Positions 38,019 through 52,474 are shown, numbered from the stretch's first letter. The stretch: DNA of 64,000 nucleotides from Rhodamnia argentea (GCF_020921035.1 NC_063155.1:23243294-23307293); one strand, 5' to 3'. The notes: a model not told the origin generated them from the sequence alone. Program-made: numbers and translations.

Positions 38019-38091
38019 TGGAGATGCGGGGTATCGATACCCGTACCTCTCGCATGCTAAGCGAGCGCTCTACCATCTGAGCTACATACCC
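38019..38091 (-). tRNA. tRNA-Ala (anticodon AGC), two helix mismatches
   Basis: 73 nt, no intron, no encoded CCA. D arm TAGCTCAGATGGTAGAGC; anticodon stem-loop CGCTTAGCATGCG with AGC in the loop; T loop ATCGATA; discriminator A. Against the usual plant tRNA-Ala form, position 4 is U facing C69 in the acceptor stem and position 53 is U facing C61, breaking the normally invariant 53-61 pair and weakening the B box. The rest folds well and a pol III terminator follows, so it may be active, or a young pseudogene. Confidence 0.85.
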
Positions 38092-38300
38092 CGGGCCATT
38101 GCGTGCTCAAACCCACATCTTTTATTCATGTAAGTAAAGATCTTCCTACGTATCTTCCGTATGAGTGGAATTTAAAGCCACTCCCGCTCCCGACCGCTTT
38201 ACAGATGACGAAAAAATGAATCACCGCACAGAACTGTATTTACATCCGAATGGTACAAGCACTCTTGAGAACAATCTAGGGTCCGGCATGGCGGGACCGA

Positions 38301-38567
38301 TCAATTCGCAGAGGAGTCGTGGTCGTCGGTTCGGGGGCGTTCGGGCCTTGGCGACGGCTCACCGGCCGGCAAGTCAGAGATGGCGGAGAGCATGCGGCGG
38401 ATGCTGATGGAGCGGGCTGGCTTGAAGGTGAGGGACATCGGCTTCTTGTCCTTGGAGAAGACGTCGGAGGATTTGGAAAGGATGAGGTAGACCAGAGCTT
38501 GGACCACCAGGAACATGGCGATCTTCGTCAACACGTCCGCCAGAGAGGACGTAAACAAAAACTCCAT
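38301..38567 (-). CDS. Small single-pass membrane protein (88 aa), plant-specific unknown family
   Basis: Starts at an ATG in very good context (GCCATGG), reading MEFLFTSSLADVL; the longer open frame upstream is the 5' leader. A hydrophobic segment at about residues 13-31 (IAMFLVVQALVYLILS) is followed by a basic, soluble tail with SLTFKPARSISIRRMLSAIS and a Pro/Arg-rich end. I recall similar short proteins annotated as hypothetical in many plants, with the same membrane segment and the SIRRML block, but know no function. A TATA box sits at a suitable distance upstream. A coding gene is well supported by start context, promoter and conserved-looking sequence. Confidence 0.72.
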   Translation of the reverse strand: MEFLFTSSLADVLTKIAMFLVVQALVYLILSKSSDVFSKDKKPMSLTFKPARSISIRRMLSAISDLPAGEPSPRPERPRTDDHDSSAN

Positions 38568-38695
38568 GGCCGGTTCTCTCTCGCTCGAGATCAGATCGGC
38601 GGGTCTGAGTTCCGGAATCTCAAATGATCGAATGCAGTGGAAACTGAACGGAATCGAATCGGATGCGTACCCAACATCTCCCGGGCGGACCGAGG

Positions 38696-38702
38696 CTTTA
38701 TA
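38696..38702 (-). promoter_or_regulatory. TATA box of small membrane-protein gene
   Basis: TATAAAG on the minus strand, 129 bp before the start codon. It predicts a leader of roughly 100 nt. Confidence 0.6.
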
Positions 38703-39389
38703 CGAGAGGAGGACGACACGCTGCGTTGAATTCTCCCCTTGGAAAGCCGAACACCGCACGCAAATTCGGGTTCGGCGATTTCCAAGTCTGACTCGGAACC
38801 CCGCGCAAGAAGTTTCCTGCGGTGTACGTACGAATGGATTGCCCATTTTCGCACGTGAAACATTAAGTGCAGACGACGTGGAAAGCCACCGTTCGTCGCT
38901 GCACCTTCCTTGTGATTCACGAGCGTCTAACGCGACTAGACCAGACTCAACAACGGCTGACGACTCAACCGACCGTCAAAGTCAACTCACGGGGGGTGGG
39001 ATTTCAAACGTATGCAATGCGGATGCCTTTCGGTAGGAATTTTGCGATGTAGGGCTATCTATACGTTGTGGTTCCACGTAAGACGACACGTATTTCTGGT
39101 CAAAATGATTCGCATGATCATGTAATGGTGGGGAAGAGTAGATAAGGATAAAGACTTGCTCAACGGCAGATGAACTGGTCCGGTCCTCACGTGAGAAATG
39201 CGAGCGGGACTGTTCACATGGACAGCCGCAACCAATGCTGATTGGATAAAATAGCGATTTTTTTTTTGTCAAAATCAAGTAAGTAATGACATTTGATTCT
39301 TTCTTGTCCTTTTTTTTGTTGTTGTTTAAATGGAGCAGAATATTCAAACTTTAAGAAACGCCTTAAATAAGAAAAAAGAGGAAGTCCCC

Positions 39390-39640
39390 ATATACGGTGG
39401 CCACGATACTAAGATGATTGGCCTGGTGATAATGGGATTGCCTTTCTTTTTACGCAGTCACGAGTTCGATTCGCTTCATGAGCGAGCTTTTGAATGGCTT
39501 GTTGCCTAATTGCGATATTTCTTGTCCAGTAGATATTCTGGGCTGCAACCATTTTGATGGGGTTACTAATCTCGGACCCTTCGAATCGCCGGTGGTGCGG
39601 ATATATTATAATTCAAACCAACCAACTTGTAACTGACGGA
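39390..39640 (+). mobile_element. Possible tRNA-derived SINE remnant
   Basis: TTGGCCTGGTGATAATGG at about 39418 resembles a pol III A box, and GAGTTCGATTCG at 39462-39473 resembles a B box at about the right distance. The stretch ends near CAACTTGTAA, like some plant SINE 3' ends. No target duplication was identified. Confidence 0.3.
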
Positions 39641-39669
39641 GAATGTTAGGGAAAAGTCTCAATAAAGTA

Positions 39670-40008
39670 CTAAACCTATTGCATTTGCGTCAATTCATTT
39701 ATAAACATTTTGCATGGGTACCAATTCGGTCCTAAATATTTTATCGGTGTCGGTTTCATCCTAAACTTTTTGTATTTGTATCGGTTCGATCATAAAGTCT
39801 TTTGCATTTGTGCCGGTTGAGTCATAATATTTAAAAATGTCACGTCGGCGTCAAGCATGCCAGGTAGGAAGATCAACGTCCACGACAGCGATTTCCAGCC
39901 AAAATTGATCAGATTAACTCAATTGGCACAAATACAAAATGTTTATGATTGAATTAGCACAAATATAAAAAGTGCGTGATTAAATTGGCACCAATGTAAT
40001 AGGTTTAG
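39670..40008. mobile_element. Inverted-repeat MITE-like element, 339 bp
   Basis: The left end CTAAACCTATTGCATTTG and the right end read on the other strand, CTAAACCTATTACATTGG, form terminal inverted repeats of about 28 bp with a few mismatches. Similarity continues inward as repeated 'TTTTGTATTTGTGCCAATT' variants in opposite orientations. No coding capacity. No clear target duplication, so the superfamily is open. Confidence 0.65.
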
Positions 40009-41299
40009 AAAAAAAAAATTTACACTTTTTTTTTCAAGAATTTTTACACAAAGGCATGGCATGCGACTTGCCTACCCCGGTTGACTTCTCTTTTACTCTG
40101 ATTTTGCTTGTGCGGATGGATCGCATTGCCACGTCCCATTTCGTTATCTCTTGCAAAAAAAAAAGTTCTTTAATGCTGTGCCAGCCATCAACGCCACATG
40201 CCCTTTAAAAAGTACGTAACATATATTATGTAATCATTTGGACCAACTTACAAATTAGATTGCACTGATTAGGCAAGTGTGATAGCAGCTAATTGGGCCA
40301 TTAGATAAGTTGCCATAATAAGTAAGTTTTACCACGGGCTTTCTATGTAACATGGGCCAACAGTCACACGCCTTGTCAGGGTAATCTGTCGCACTCGCAT
40401 GCATCAGCACTTGTCCTTTGGTCTGTCCCACTTTTTTGTTTTTTTAGTCTTTGTCTGGAAGCAACGTAACTTTTTCATGTCCAGTCTGAATTGGGCATTC
40501 GTCCTCGTCTGTTTTGGAAGTTTCTGAGAATTTCTTGGACGTGTCATCAATCAACTGCATCTCGAACCGTCTCTTCACGTAAAATTCATGGGGACCATAT
40601 TTTTTGCATTTTAGGTTAGACTTGCTCATTTTACATATAATTTTTTTTTATGTATTTGAAACTTGTTCACAGGCATATAAACTTATGCCTAGCCATTCAG
40701 AGGAAAACAAGATCCGTGCCTGGATCCGAGCCCATATGAATTAGGTCTACAGCGTCGCATGCCAACTATTGATATGAATTTCACGTGATCAATAATTGTG
40801 ATTGCTTTGGGATCTCGAAATCATGACGAAAATGTACTTTCGATGCGCCGGCTGCATATCGACGGAGCGGGGAACGGCCGCGCAGGTCAGGTTACGGTGG
40901 ATCAACGCACAGGTGAACACTCTCGCCGTTGACCTCAACCGACGTTCATGGCCGGCTCAGCTACCTCCTACCCGTTTGGGAAAGGGCTAGAGCGCGATTA
41001 ATTTAATTAATCGCCAGCATTAGTGCGTCGCAGAGACATTAATTACAAAGCCAACAAAAGAGCTTAACACGCTCTTAATTTTTAAAAACACACTCTCCGC
41101 GATAACGGCGAGGAAGATGGAAATAACGACAGCAACGATGGCCTCCTCCTCCTCCTCCACTCGGTGAAGATAAAAAAAACAAAACAAAAGGAAGTCGCCG
41201 TCTCGTTTCGCGCTCTCGAATCGAATCGAATCTCCGACGAACCGAAAACAAGCTTCGGATTCTCTTTGTTCTCTCTCTTCGGAGGTGGTGTCGGAGGTT

Positions 41300-44200
41300 A
41301 TGGCGGATCCGGGACCGAAATCGCCGTTGCTGACTGCGAACGCGGGGCGGAGGAGCTGGAGATCGCTCCGCCGGAGGAACTCCGTCGACACGCTCAGGAG
41401 TGACTTCGTCGCGAAGCTGCCGGAGAAGATCCGCTCCGGTCTCGACGTCGAATCTGGCCCGTGCGACATCGATTTCACCAAGACCAAAGGCTTGAGCAAA
41501 GGTCTCCCTCCCTCCCTCCCTCTCTCTCTCTCTCTCTCTCGCTCGCTCGCTCTGGTTTTGGTCGGATGGCTCGATAGTTGGATGATTCGAGCTCATTTTC
41601 TTTCGTTCATGGCGCGTTTGAGGAACAGAACGGAACGGAAAATGTACCCAGTTCATTTTTTCAGTTTCCTTTTGTCCTCATCCGATCATCTGTGATTTTA
41701 CTGTTGTTTCTAGCCTTTTGTGGTTTTGTCTTTCCTTCTTATTCCTTTAGGGGTTCATATTGCGTCGACATGCGAGGCTCCACCGGAAAGAGCAGAGGAG
41801 GAGAGGGAGAGAGAGAGAGAGACTATGCGTTATTGGGTTACTCTGTTTTTAAAATAACTCAGTTGTTTTTCTTAATGTTTTTATCTAAACAAAGTTATAG
41901 TAATCTTTTTTCAAAGAAATTCTGACTTATGTTAACTGAATTCTTTGCTTGTGATGCATGATCCCGGTAAAAAAATGTGTCCTTTCTCCCATTTTTATGC
42001 CTCATTTTTCTATCTAATGTCTGTGATGGAGCATGGTGTGCAAGAGATTGATTTGATCATGTTTTAAGGGTCTCTTTTCCCTTCTATGGTAAAGAGAATT
42101 CTATTGGTCTTGTCCATTTTGAACAATGAAGCAGAATTCTTGGATTGTTGTTGCAGGGGAGAAGGAGTACTATGAAAAGCAACTTGAGACCTTGAAGTCC
42201 TTTGAAGAAGTGGACACTGTGATGAACTCTGATGGTATGGATGACGAAAATCTTGAAGAAGCAGCGCAGCATGAAAGAGCAATGAAGATATCGAACTATG
42301 CCAATATCGTACTGCTGGCGTTTAAGGTAACACATCTGCCGCAGGTGTATTGTCTGTTTGGTTGAAGATGCACAATGCAGTCGAGGTGCTTGTCGCATCA
42401 AAAGAGCCTTTTTCTTTGCTCAAAGGCATTGCTGTCAAATAGTGATTTTATTCAGCATCTTACATAATGTTGGAATTATCTGGGGTTGTCTAAAGCTGGA
42501 TGTCATCAAATTAATTGTACTCACATTGCAAATGCTCGAACCATTCGCGATGGAACACGTGTTATGATGCAGATCTATGCCACAATTAAGAGTGGATCAA
42601 TAGCTATTGCAGCATCTACATTGGATTCTCTACTTGATCTCATGGCTGGCGGCATACTTTGGTTCACACACCTGTCAATGAAGAAGATTAATATTTACAA
42701 ATATCCCATTGGAAAAGTGAGGGTGCAACCAGTAGGAATAATCATCTTTGCAGCTATCATGGCTACTCTAGGTACTTTCTCATTCATCACTTCCCTAATG
42801 ATTTCTGTTGGGAGTCTAATTTGATGAGGACTTCGTGGCCCTTAATGCTTAACCTTTTAACAGCTTTTACATAAAAGAAAGTTCCGAGACTTTAATCATG
42901 CCGAGAAACCAGTTATTTGCGATGTTGAATCTCATGGCCAGCCTTTTAGGTCTGGCTTAAAAAATTTGTAGCATTTTAGATGTTTGTGGCTGCTTGACTT
43001 GTCTGCTCAGCGAATTTGTTTTCTGCAGCCCAAAGTAAGAGACTCGAATGACAATTCACATGGAGAAAAAAGTCGGTTGTCTATGTTGTCAAATCAATGA
43101 GAAAGGATGGAAGAATGCATTATTAAGCAAATTATGCAGTCAATAGCATTCCTCAAGAAGTTCAGCATGATTTGAAGTGGGTAGTGTCATAATGTGGAAG
43201 ATATTTGCTTTGTTCCTTTTCCTTTTTTTTTACCCTGTCATGCGCTACGGCAAATAAGCAGCAGATGGCTCCTCTCCCACTCTCTTGCTTCCAAAGACAT
43301 GGATGAATGCAATCTCATACAGGATGTTTGAATTTTTTCTTTCAACAACCTAATCCTAGCGTCTTAGCAAAGAGAAGAAAGAACTTATCTTAGTTGATTT
43401 TCCATTCAAGTGCGGAGGAAAATGCCTTTGACCCGCTACTTTAGAAGAATGTGCCTGCTGAAGCACTGGGTGGGGTAACAAGCTCGTTCGAGGATTTACT
43501 TCAGTTGGTAAAGGGATCCATAAAAAGTCTGTATACAAGAAGCTTAGAGAGAGATGTTAATGTGCCAGACGTTTGGGTGTTCTTGAAGCCAAGTTCTCGT
43601 CCTTCAGAATTGCAAGGGTGTGGGAGAATTTTTTTCTACCATTTTTGTCCTTCCCAGATGAAGTTCGTTAACCTTACCGATGTTTGACAGTTAGAGATGT
43701 TTTCCAAATAGTGAGCAGACCATATTTAGAATGGACAATGACCTTATTTGATGAGTGTATTGATTGATTAATGCTGTGATGATTTGACACTAATATTTCA
43801 ACACAATTTTCTGAGAAAGTCCCTCTAAATCCAGTGTGGGAATTGAACTTCAAGATTTCTACTTCTTGATTCATGGAAAATTCATAATCTCTAATGAGTG
43901 TTTGGATTCTGAATAGGAAAAAGAATTGATGTTACCCATTTTCTCTCAGGCTTTCAGGTGCTGGTCCTAGCCGTAGAAGAGCTAGCCGAAGATGAAGCTA
44001 CTGACAAGATGAATGCAAGCCAATTGGCATGGCTATACTCAATCATGTTATCCGCTACTGTTGTAAAACTTGCTCTCTGGATTTACTGCAGAAACTCACC
44101 GAATGAGATTGTCCGTGCCTATGCGAAGGTGCGACTGTAATTACTAGTCTTAACCTATCTTCTGCCTTGACAGCTATTTACATCATGAGATTTACAATTC

Positions 44201-45208
44201 CTCGGTACATATATCAGTGAGTAGATACATATCTGTTCAGATGAATACCTGAATTCCATTCACTGCTTTTTGCCAGGATCACTATTTTGATGTGATAACA
44301 AATGTAGTAGGTCTCGCAGCGGCAGTTCTTGGTGATAAATTCTACTGGTGGATTGACCCAGCTGGTGCTATTTTGCTTGCACTTTACACCATTACCAATT
44401 GGTCTGGAACAGTCATGGAAAATGCAGGTACCTCTTTTTATGTCATCTCTATCCTCCTCGACCTGTACCTCACTGAAACACCTTTCAATAGGAAAAAAGA
44501 AAATCTCGAGGAGGCGTCAGTTATCATGTATTATCTTGCTGAGGAGTAGAATGTTGTCTTAGAATACTTAGGATGATGCGATGCTGATTTAAAGACATGT
44601 TTCACACCAAGTACATTGACCACGTATGCTTCTTCGTGCAGTTTCACTCGTAGGACAGTCAGCGCCTCCAGAATTTTTGCAGAAACTAACTTATTTGGTG
44701 ATAAGACATCCTCAAGTCAAGCGGATTGACACTGTCCGTGCTTACACCTTCGGTGTGCTTTATTTTGTGGAGGTGAGCCCTTAAATACAGTCACTTTCTT
44801 TTGTCCTTGAGAGCCATGGATAGCTCCACTCGTGTCTCTGATTCCGCCACAATGCCGAGTTTTGTTAAAGACGGTGGCGCAACTGATGAGTGCTGGTTTG
44901 TCGACTGGATTCATCGGACTTTTGACTTTACTATGTTCTAGTTTAGTGTTGTCTGAACTGAGCTGATCAATGATGGATTGCTAGTTTAGCCAATTTCTTA
45001 GTCAATAAACTAGTTTCTTTATGATTGTGATTAGGTCGACATCGAACTCCCGGAGGAGCTGCCTTTGAAGGAGGCCCACGAGATAGGGGAGACCCTCCAG
45101 ATAAAGCTTGAGAAGCTCCCGGAAGTTGAGCGGGCATTCGTTCATCTCGATTTCGAATGCGAACATAAACCAGAGCACAACGTTGTGAGCCGGCTTCCGA
45201 ACAACTAG
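41300..45208 (+). CDS. Metal tolerance protein, Mn-type cation diffusion facilitator (MTP9/MTP10-like)
   Basis: Predicted Mn2+/H+ antiporter of an endomembrane. Seven exons in phase: 41300-41501, 42157-42326, 42573-42771, 43950-44128, 44277-44427, 44642-44772, 45035-45208, giving 401 residues, normal for the class. The start [11 protein letters not shown] is the first ATG of the open frame. Soluble Arg-rich N-terminus, then membrane segments. The two metal-site motifs of Mn-CDF proteins are intact: Asp142-SLL-Asp146 (DSLLD) and Asp251-HYF-Asp255 (DHYFD). [13 protein letters not shown] and the C-terminal dimerisation domain ([19 protein letters not shown]) are present. There is no His-rich loop, so it is not a Zn-type MTP1. 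MTP9/10 rather than MTP11 is judged from the N-terminal [14 protein letters not shown] and GEKEYYEKQ blocks. Confidence 0.93.
41507..41558. repeat. (CCCT)n(CT)n(CGCT)n microsatellite at start of MTP intron 1
   Basis: Compound pyrimidine repeat starting only a few bases after the exon-1 donor site at 41502. Confidence 0.85.
42772..43949. other. MTP intron 3 (1.2 kb), no gene seen
   Basis: It splits the glycine codon between IMATL and [10 protein letters not shown]. No ORF or repeat of note. Confidence 0.5.
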
Positions 45209-46690
45209 GGACCGATACGCTCTCGAATCTGGGCTACGACGACGAAGCCGTTGCAAATGGAAGATGAGATTTTTCTTCTCCATCAAGGAGGTACTCGTCG
45301 ACAAACTCGTTTTCTTGGTGAGGAATGGAAATTTTGTGGAGACAGGAGACTGGATGTTGTATCCTGCACCTGAGTCTTTTCCCCGGCATCCTAACTTTGC
45401 CGGACAATTCTACTGTTTCATTTTAAGAAGACCGCTCTTTTTTTTCTTGCCCTTTTCGAGTTAATAGATTTCTGAAAGAGTTGATAACCGTTAAATTAAT
45501 CGAACATAAAAGTTGATAAAATAGAGAAGAAAATATGTACCGACAACTAACACAAATGAGAATTGGTAAAGAATTAGCTGATAATTTAATCAAAGAAAGG
45601 CTGATAACTCATTTGACGACATTCTAGTTAGTGACTTCGTAAACGAATTGATGAATTTAGCTGCGTAGCTTAGAAAACTAAATAAAAGATCGAAAAAGAT
45701 AAGAAAAAAAAAATGACAGTTCAAAGGAAAATAAATTTGGTAAGTAACTCAAAGGAGAGTTTGTAACCCAAAACTAGTCACGGGAGAAAAGTTAAAAACG
45801 TCGATCTGTACTAGGTTGGTAATCTCAAGAAAGAATTGGTAAAATTAAGGCTCATAAAGCCAAATAAGAATTTATGAACCATAAACAAGTTGAAAATTAA
45901 AAAGAAAAGAACATTGGTAAGTAACTCAAATAAGAGCTTATAATATATACTATATTGTAATTTAAGGGAAGAAAAATTGATGAGCTACGCTAATTTAATT
46001 TAATAATATCTATAAAAAAAGTTAATGCCTTTTCTTTTTGTCAAAATAAAATTTCATTCGTTTCTGTCATAAAAAATAGATACGCAGTCCAATTGTTATT
46101 CGACCAAAAAAAAAAAAAAATCCAACCATTACAAAACAAAACAAGCTTCAGATGAAAGAAATAGAGAGTTGAATAAGTTAACGAAGGGGAAAGGGAGAGA
46201 TCTAGCTCAAAGCCTCCCTTTTGTAGAGATAGAAGAAGGAGGTTGTGTAGAGATAAGAGGGAGAGACAGAGGAGGCCGGTGGCCAGGGTTCTTTTCTCTA
46301 TGCGTTGAATTTACAAAGAGTTAGCGTGATTAAACGGTTGTTAAGTAAGGTAAATAAGAATTGGCATGTCTATAGAAAATTTAGTAAACTAAGAACGAAT
46401 CAAACGACTGGTAAATCAAATAAGAGAATGGATTTGACCAACATAACAAATAAGAGCCGGCAACTCAAAGCTAGTTGGTAGTTTAATCTGACAAGAATTT
46501 GGTAAGCCGCTCAAATTAAGATTGATAAATTCCATACAGGAACAGTAAAATCGAAGTATTAACAACTTATGCTAATAAAAATTTGTGCAACTAGATAACT
46601 TATTTATTATTAAAAAACTAATCTTTATTTGTTAATAGCTCTTTCACACTCACTTATCCTTATTGACTGGCACATAAAAAAAAAAATTCA
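45209..46690. other. MTP 3' UTR then AT-rich repeat-like DNA
   Basis: After about 45480 the sequence is very AT-rich and repeats imperfect words such as TTGGTAAGTAACTCAAA (near 45737 and 45914) and many GGTAA/GATAA variants. It looks like decayed repeat DNA. No gene is seen. Confidence 0.45.
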
Positions 46691-46693
46691 TAT

Positions 46694-47286
46694 AAGGGTT
46701 CGAGTACCCTTATTTTCTCAAATAAGGGCATGAAGTGAACCTTATTTCAAATAATGGCATGAATTAGCCAAATCATCTTAAATAAAGGCCTAAAATGGAT
46801 ATTATTTCAAATAAAGACCTAAAGTGGTTATATCGGTCTCAAAGAACGGCCTGCCTCGCCAAATGAAGGGAGTTTTCGTCATTTACTTCTCTAAATTTCC
46901 TTTTTTTTCTTTTCCTTTTCTTTCTTGTCCTTCTTCTCTCTTACCTCCATAGGACTCGTCGGGTGACGGTGAGTGAGACCCTTGCCTAAGGCCAACAAAG
47001 GTCGCCGTCAATCGACGAGGCCCAACAATGGCCGAGGGAGGGAAGAGGGAAAAAGAAAAAGAAAAGAAAAAAGAAGGAAAAGAAAAGAAATGCCAAAAAA
47101 ATTAATAACTATATGTTCTTATATTTGTTTTACTAAAATACCCCTTTTTTGATGGCTGGAATAGTTACATGCTCGCCAGCAGATCAAAAGTCCTTATTTG
47201 AGACAATTTAGCCATTTCATACTCTTATTTGAAACAAGATTCACTTTAGACCCTTATGTAAGAAAATGAATGTACTTCGAACCCTT
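46694..47286. mobile_element. Foldback-type inverted-repeat element, ~593 bp
   Basis: The outermost matched bases are AAGGGTTCGA on the left and TCGAACCCTT on the right. Arms of over 100 bp pair imperfectly: left AAGTGAACCTTATTTCAAATAA against right (other strand) AAGTGAATCTTGTTTCAAATAA. Inside, a T/C-rich tract (about 46890-46955) faces an A/G-rich tract (about 47035-47090), so almost the whole element could fold on itself. It encodes nothing. Target duplication not identified. Confidence 0.7.
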
Positions 47287-48405
47287 AAAAAAAGTTCATA
47301 CTTTTAAGGCCCGGAATGATAAAATTCTGCCTCGTGCCGCGCTCTAACCGGCAATGTCAACAGATTGTCAACTACCTCATATTTTGGTCAAGAATCCTTG
47401 TAGGCTATTATGCATATTTGGGAGATTATTGTTCTAATTAAATAGTTGTCCGTCCATTGAAAAAGAAATCAATCTTACGTTTGGATATTACCCTGTGACT
47501 TACATACAGCTATAGAGGTAATGAGACCCAGAGGGCCTAACCTTACTTTGTAATTGCAGAATAGGATACCCCGAGCTTTTTAGTTTGTTCAATTAAGTAC
47601 TTCCAACTTCCAAAACGCCGCTTGCAACCGGGTTTTTAAGCCGGGTGAAAGAAAATTTAATCCTTTTTTTATGGTAAAGAGTTGTAGAAAGAATTGGGGA
47701 GAACACCAAAACTTTTGTGATGTTGCAGAATTCACTGCCTGCTCTATAAGTATACATCAGCATACAATTATCCAACAAAACTGTAGTGTTTCTCACATTG
47801 CAACCCAACCAAAAAGACGATCAACGCGTCTCTAAAGAGTGACCCCAACTGCATATAGTTGGTTTGCTGGATGATGAAGAGTTTTAGTATCTGCCGTAAG
47901 AAGAAAAGGAACTGTACCGAACCGATGGGAGCTTTGAGCACTCTTAGGATCACTTGAGAGGGGAAGGATAAAAGAGCTATTTCCCTGCTGCGGCCGATAA
48001 ATGGACATTCATAGCCATGTCAGACGGACCGCCTCTTCTTTGTCCATCTTTTGGAACTTGGAATCATAGACTGCAAGTCAGAGTCACCAGTCCCCTACAC
48101 AGAGTACAGGTTGGAAGAGTAACAAAAATCACAATCAGCAGCCATAAGACCCTTTAACAGGCGAAACTGCAAAGACCGTAGCGGAAGAGAAAAAGCTTTC
48201 CACACCTAAATTGCAATTGCAGGGAGAAGAAATGTTTTTTGACAATCGACATCTACTTTCCCTGGAAAAGAGAATGAAGCTTCAAAAATGAAAGGCACGC
48301 ACAACCTTCACAGCAGTTATTCTAGACCTTTCAAATGTCAGAACAGAGGTATGAGCACGCTGGCAAATATCAGTTGCGACAGGTGGAGGCTGCGAGAGAG
48401 CTCAC
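47287..48405. other. Intergenic 1.1 kb, no gene seen
   Basis: Probably includes the 3' UTR of the minus-strand zinc-finger gene. ORFs at 47593-47953 have no recognisable content. Confidence 0.5.
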
Positions 48406-50603
<2,198 letters not shown>

Positions 50604-52073
50604 CTTCTTCCAAGCTGGACCTCGCGCGAAACTCAACCGACTTCGAGTTATCTGCCAATTCGGTTAACGTTAGAAATAGACACGAGAAAAGATAGTTCTT
50701 TTTTTCTTTTTCTTTTTTCACGACATGGAAAGGTCGTAAGGGACGCCACAGTAGAATCGTATGACTACAACCTTTGAAGATTTGGGACAATTCGAACTCG
50801 CTAATGCAAACCGTCAAAGACCCATTATCTCATGTCACGTAACTTGGAAATTATGAGAGATAGAGAGAGAGAGAGAGAGAGCTCACGGTGATTGTGAGAG
50901 AGAATGGGGACGAAGGAGAATCGCAGCGGGAGAGCCGAGAGATGCGAGGAGGGCGCCATCGTCACTCCGCCTCGAGCTCACCCTGTGGGAGATTGAGCTC
51001 GCGTGCCTGATATTCGTGGGAGGGAAGGGAACCAACGTGGATATGATATGATTGCCTTCACTTTCTTTCCTTTTTTTATATAATCTGTCGGTTTTTTGCT
51101 CGCCGGATCAGGCAAAACGCGACTGAAATGTCATCGACGGCCAGCATTTTCCGACCGCGGCGCGTCTTCAGCTAATTAACTTTATGTCTTGAATGTCTAT
51201 TCGCACGAAACAGTTGAGACAGAAATTTCAACCCATCATCGGAGATCGGCAAGGCGAAAAATTAAGTCCGGACCGATCCATCGTCCGTCGAAAACCCTCG
51301 ACGAAATGCAACAGGCCACGAAATTTTTTGAATAGTCGACGGATCTCTCAAGATATCGCAGAAGCCCCCAAAATAATTCAATTGTTGCACAAACTTTTTT
51401 CAAGTCACGGCTTAGTTTTTTTTTTCCAGAGGGCTTTTTGTCGGATACGAATGAAATCGAACCGTAGTATTTTTATCCTTTTATTTCTCACGGACCAAAT
51501 TAGGTATCAGCTTAATTCTTAATTCTTTATATTTCATCTGGTTGTTGCTATTATTATTATTATAATCAATCTAAACAAAACGAGTTTCTATTCCAGAGTC
51601 TGTTCTATCCTTTTATGTCTCATTATCATGAACCTTGGTAAATAGTTACTTTTACCAAAGTTGACCCTTTCGAATAGAAGAATCCACATATACAATAGGT
51701 TTGGCTCTGATTGTTCGCATCGGGCGTGGCCTCCTACGACTTAAATTGTTGAATCGCAAAATCAACGCAGTTGATTTTGCACGTTATATGCTCGTGATTC
51801 TCGCTTGATTTAGTTGGAAAAACCACACACCACAAAACAAGCCAAGGGTGAAAGACTTGGACTAAACCCAAATAAGATTCATCATAGCTTTTATGTCAGA
51901 AATACAGTTCAAGCCAAAAAAAAAATAAAGGTCACAAACACAGTTGCCGAATTTCTGCCGGCAACAGAGACCCTAAGTAATCTGACTTTACAATTGACTA
52001 AGCTAAATAAAGAACAAAATACATCAATATGGAAGCCGATCTTACTATTGCATATAGAACAACAATACAGCCA
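50604..52073. other. Intergenic 1.5 kb: zinc-finger gene promoter/leader; no other gene seen
   Basis: The minus-strand leader probably includes the GA/CT microsatellite at about 50861-50881. A TATATAAA on the minus strand at 51075-51082 could be its TATA box. The rest up to the kinase stop codon is AT-rich, without recognisable content. Confidence 0.45.
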
Positions 52074-52435
52074 TCAAGACACAGTTCGCCCATAGCACAA
52101 GCATGCGAGATAGAGATTTTTTGCCCATTTCTCCTGCACCAATAGAATTGGATAAGTTAAAGTAGTTCTTCGTCGTAGCGAAAAGATTTCAATTGGATGA
52201 CTTAGATAGCCAGCATTGAGATAGATTCCAAGCATGTACCTTTACATGCACACTTGGAAACTGGGATGTGCGCAGAGTTTCCTGGGTTTCGTCACCAGGT
52301 TTGCGTCTAGGGATGCTCAAAACCAAGGCAGATTGATCCCAAGTTGCCGCTGTGGACGTAATACGATACCCACTATCCCAACGTCTGTGAATGCCCTCGC
52401 TAGGATACATGAAATCAAGTTCCACAACCTGAAAA

Positions 52436-52474
<39 letters not shown>

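Larger units (their letters stand above)
38703..41299. other. Intergenic 2.6 kb with transposon remnants, no gene seen
   Basis: Contains a possible SINE-like stretch at about 39390-39640 and an inverted-repeat element at 39670-40008. ORFs near 38515-39347, 40444-40629 and 40802-40990 lack recognisable content. The last 150 bases, with (CTC)n at about 41146-41160, are probably the MTP leader. Confidence 0.5.

Noticed and set aside
45480-46450. Possible satellite array
   Set aside because: Shared words are too diverged and irregularly spaced for a defined repeat unit.
50909-51001. 31-codon plus-strand ORF starting MGTKENRSG
   Set aside because: Very short, no family match, and lies in the probable leader/promoter of the minus-strand gene.
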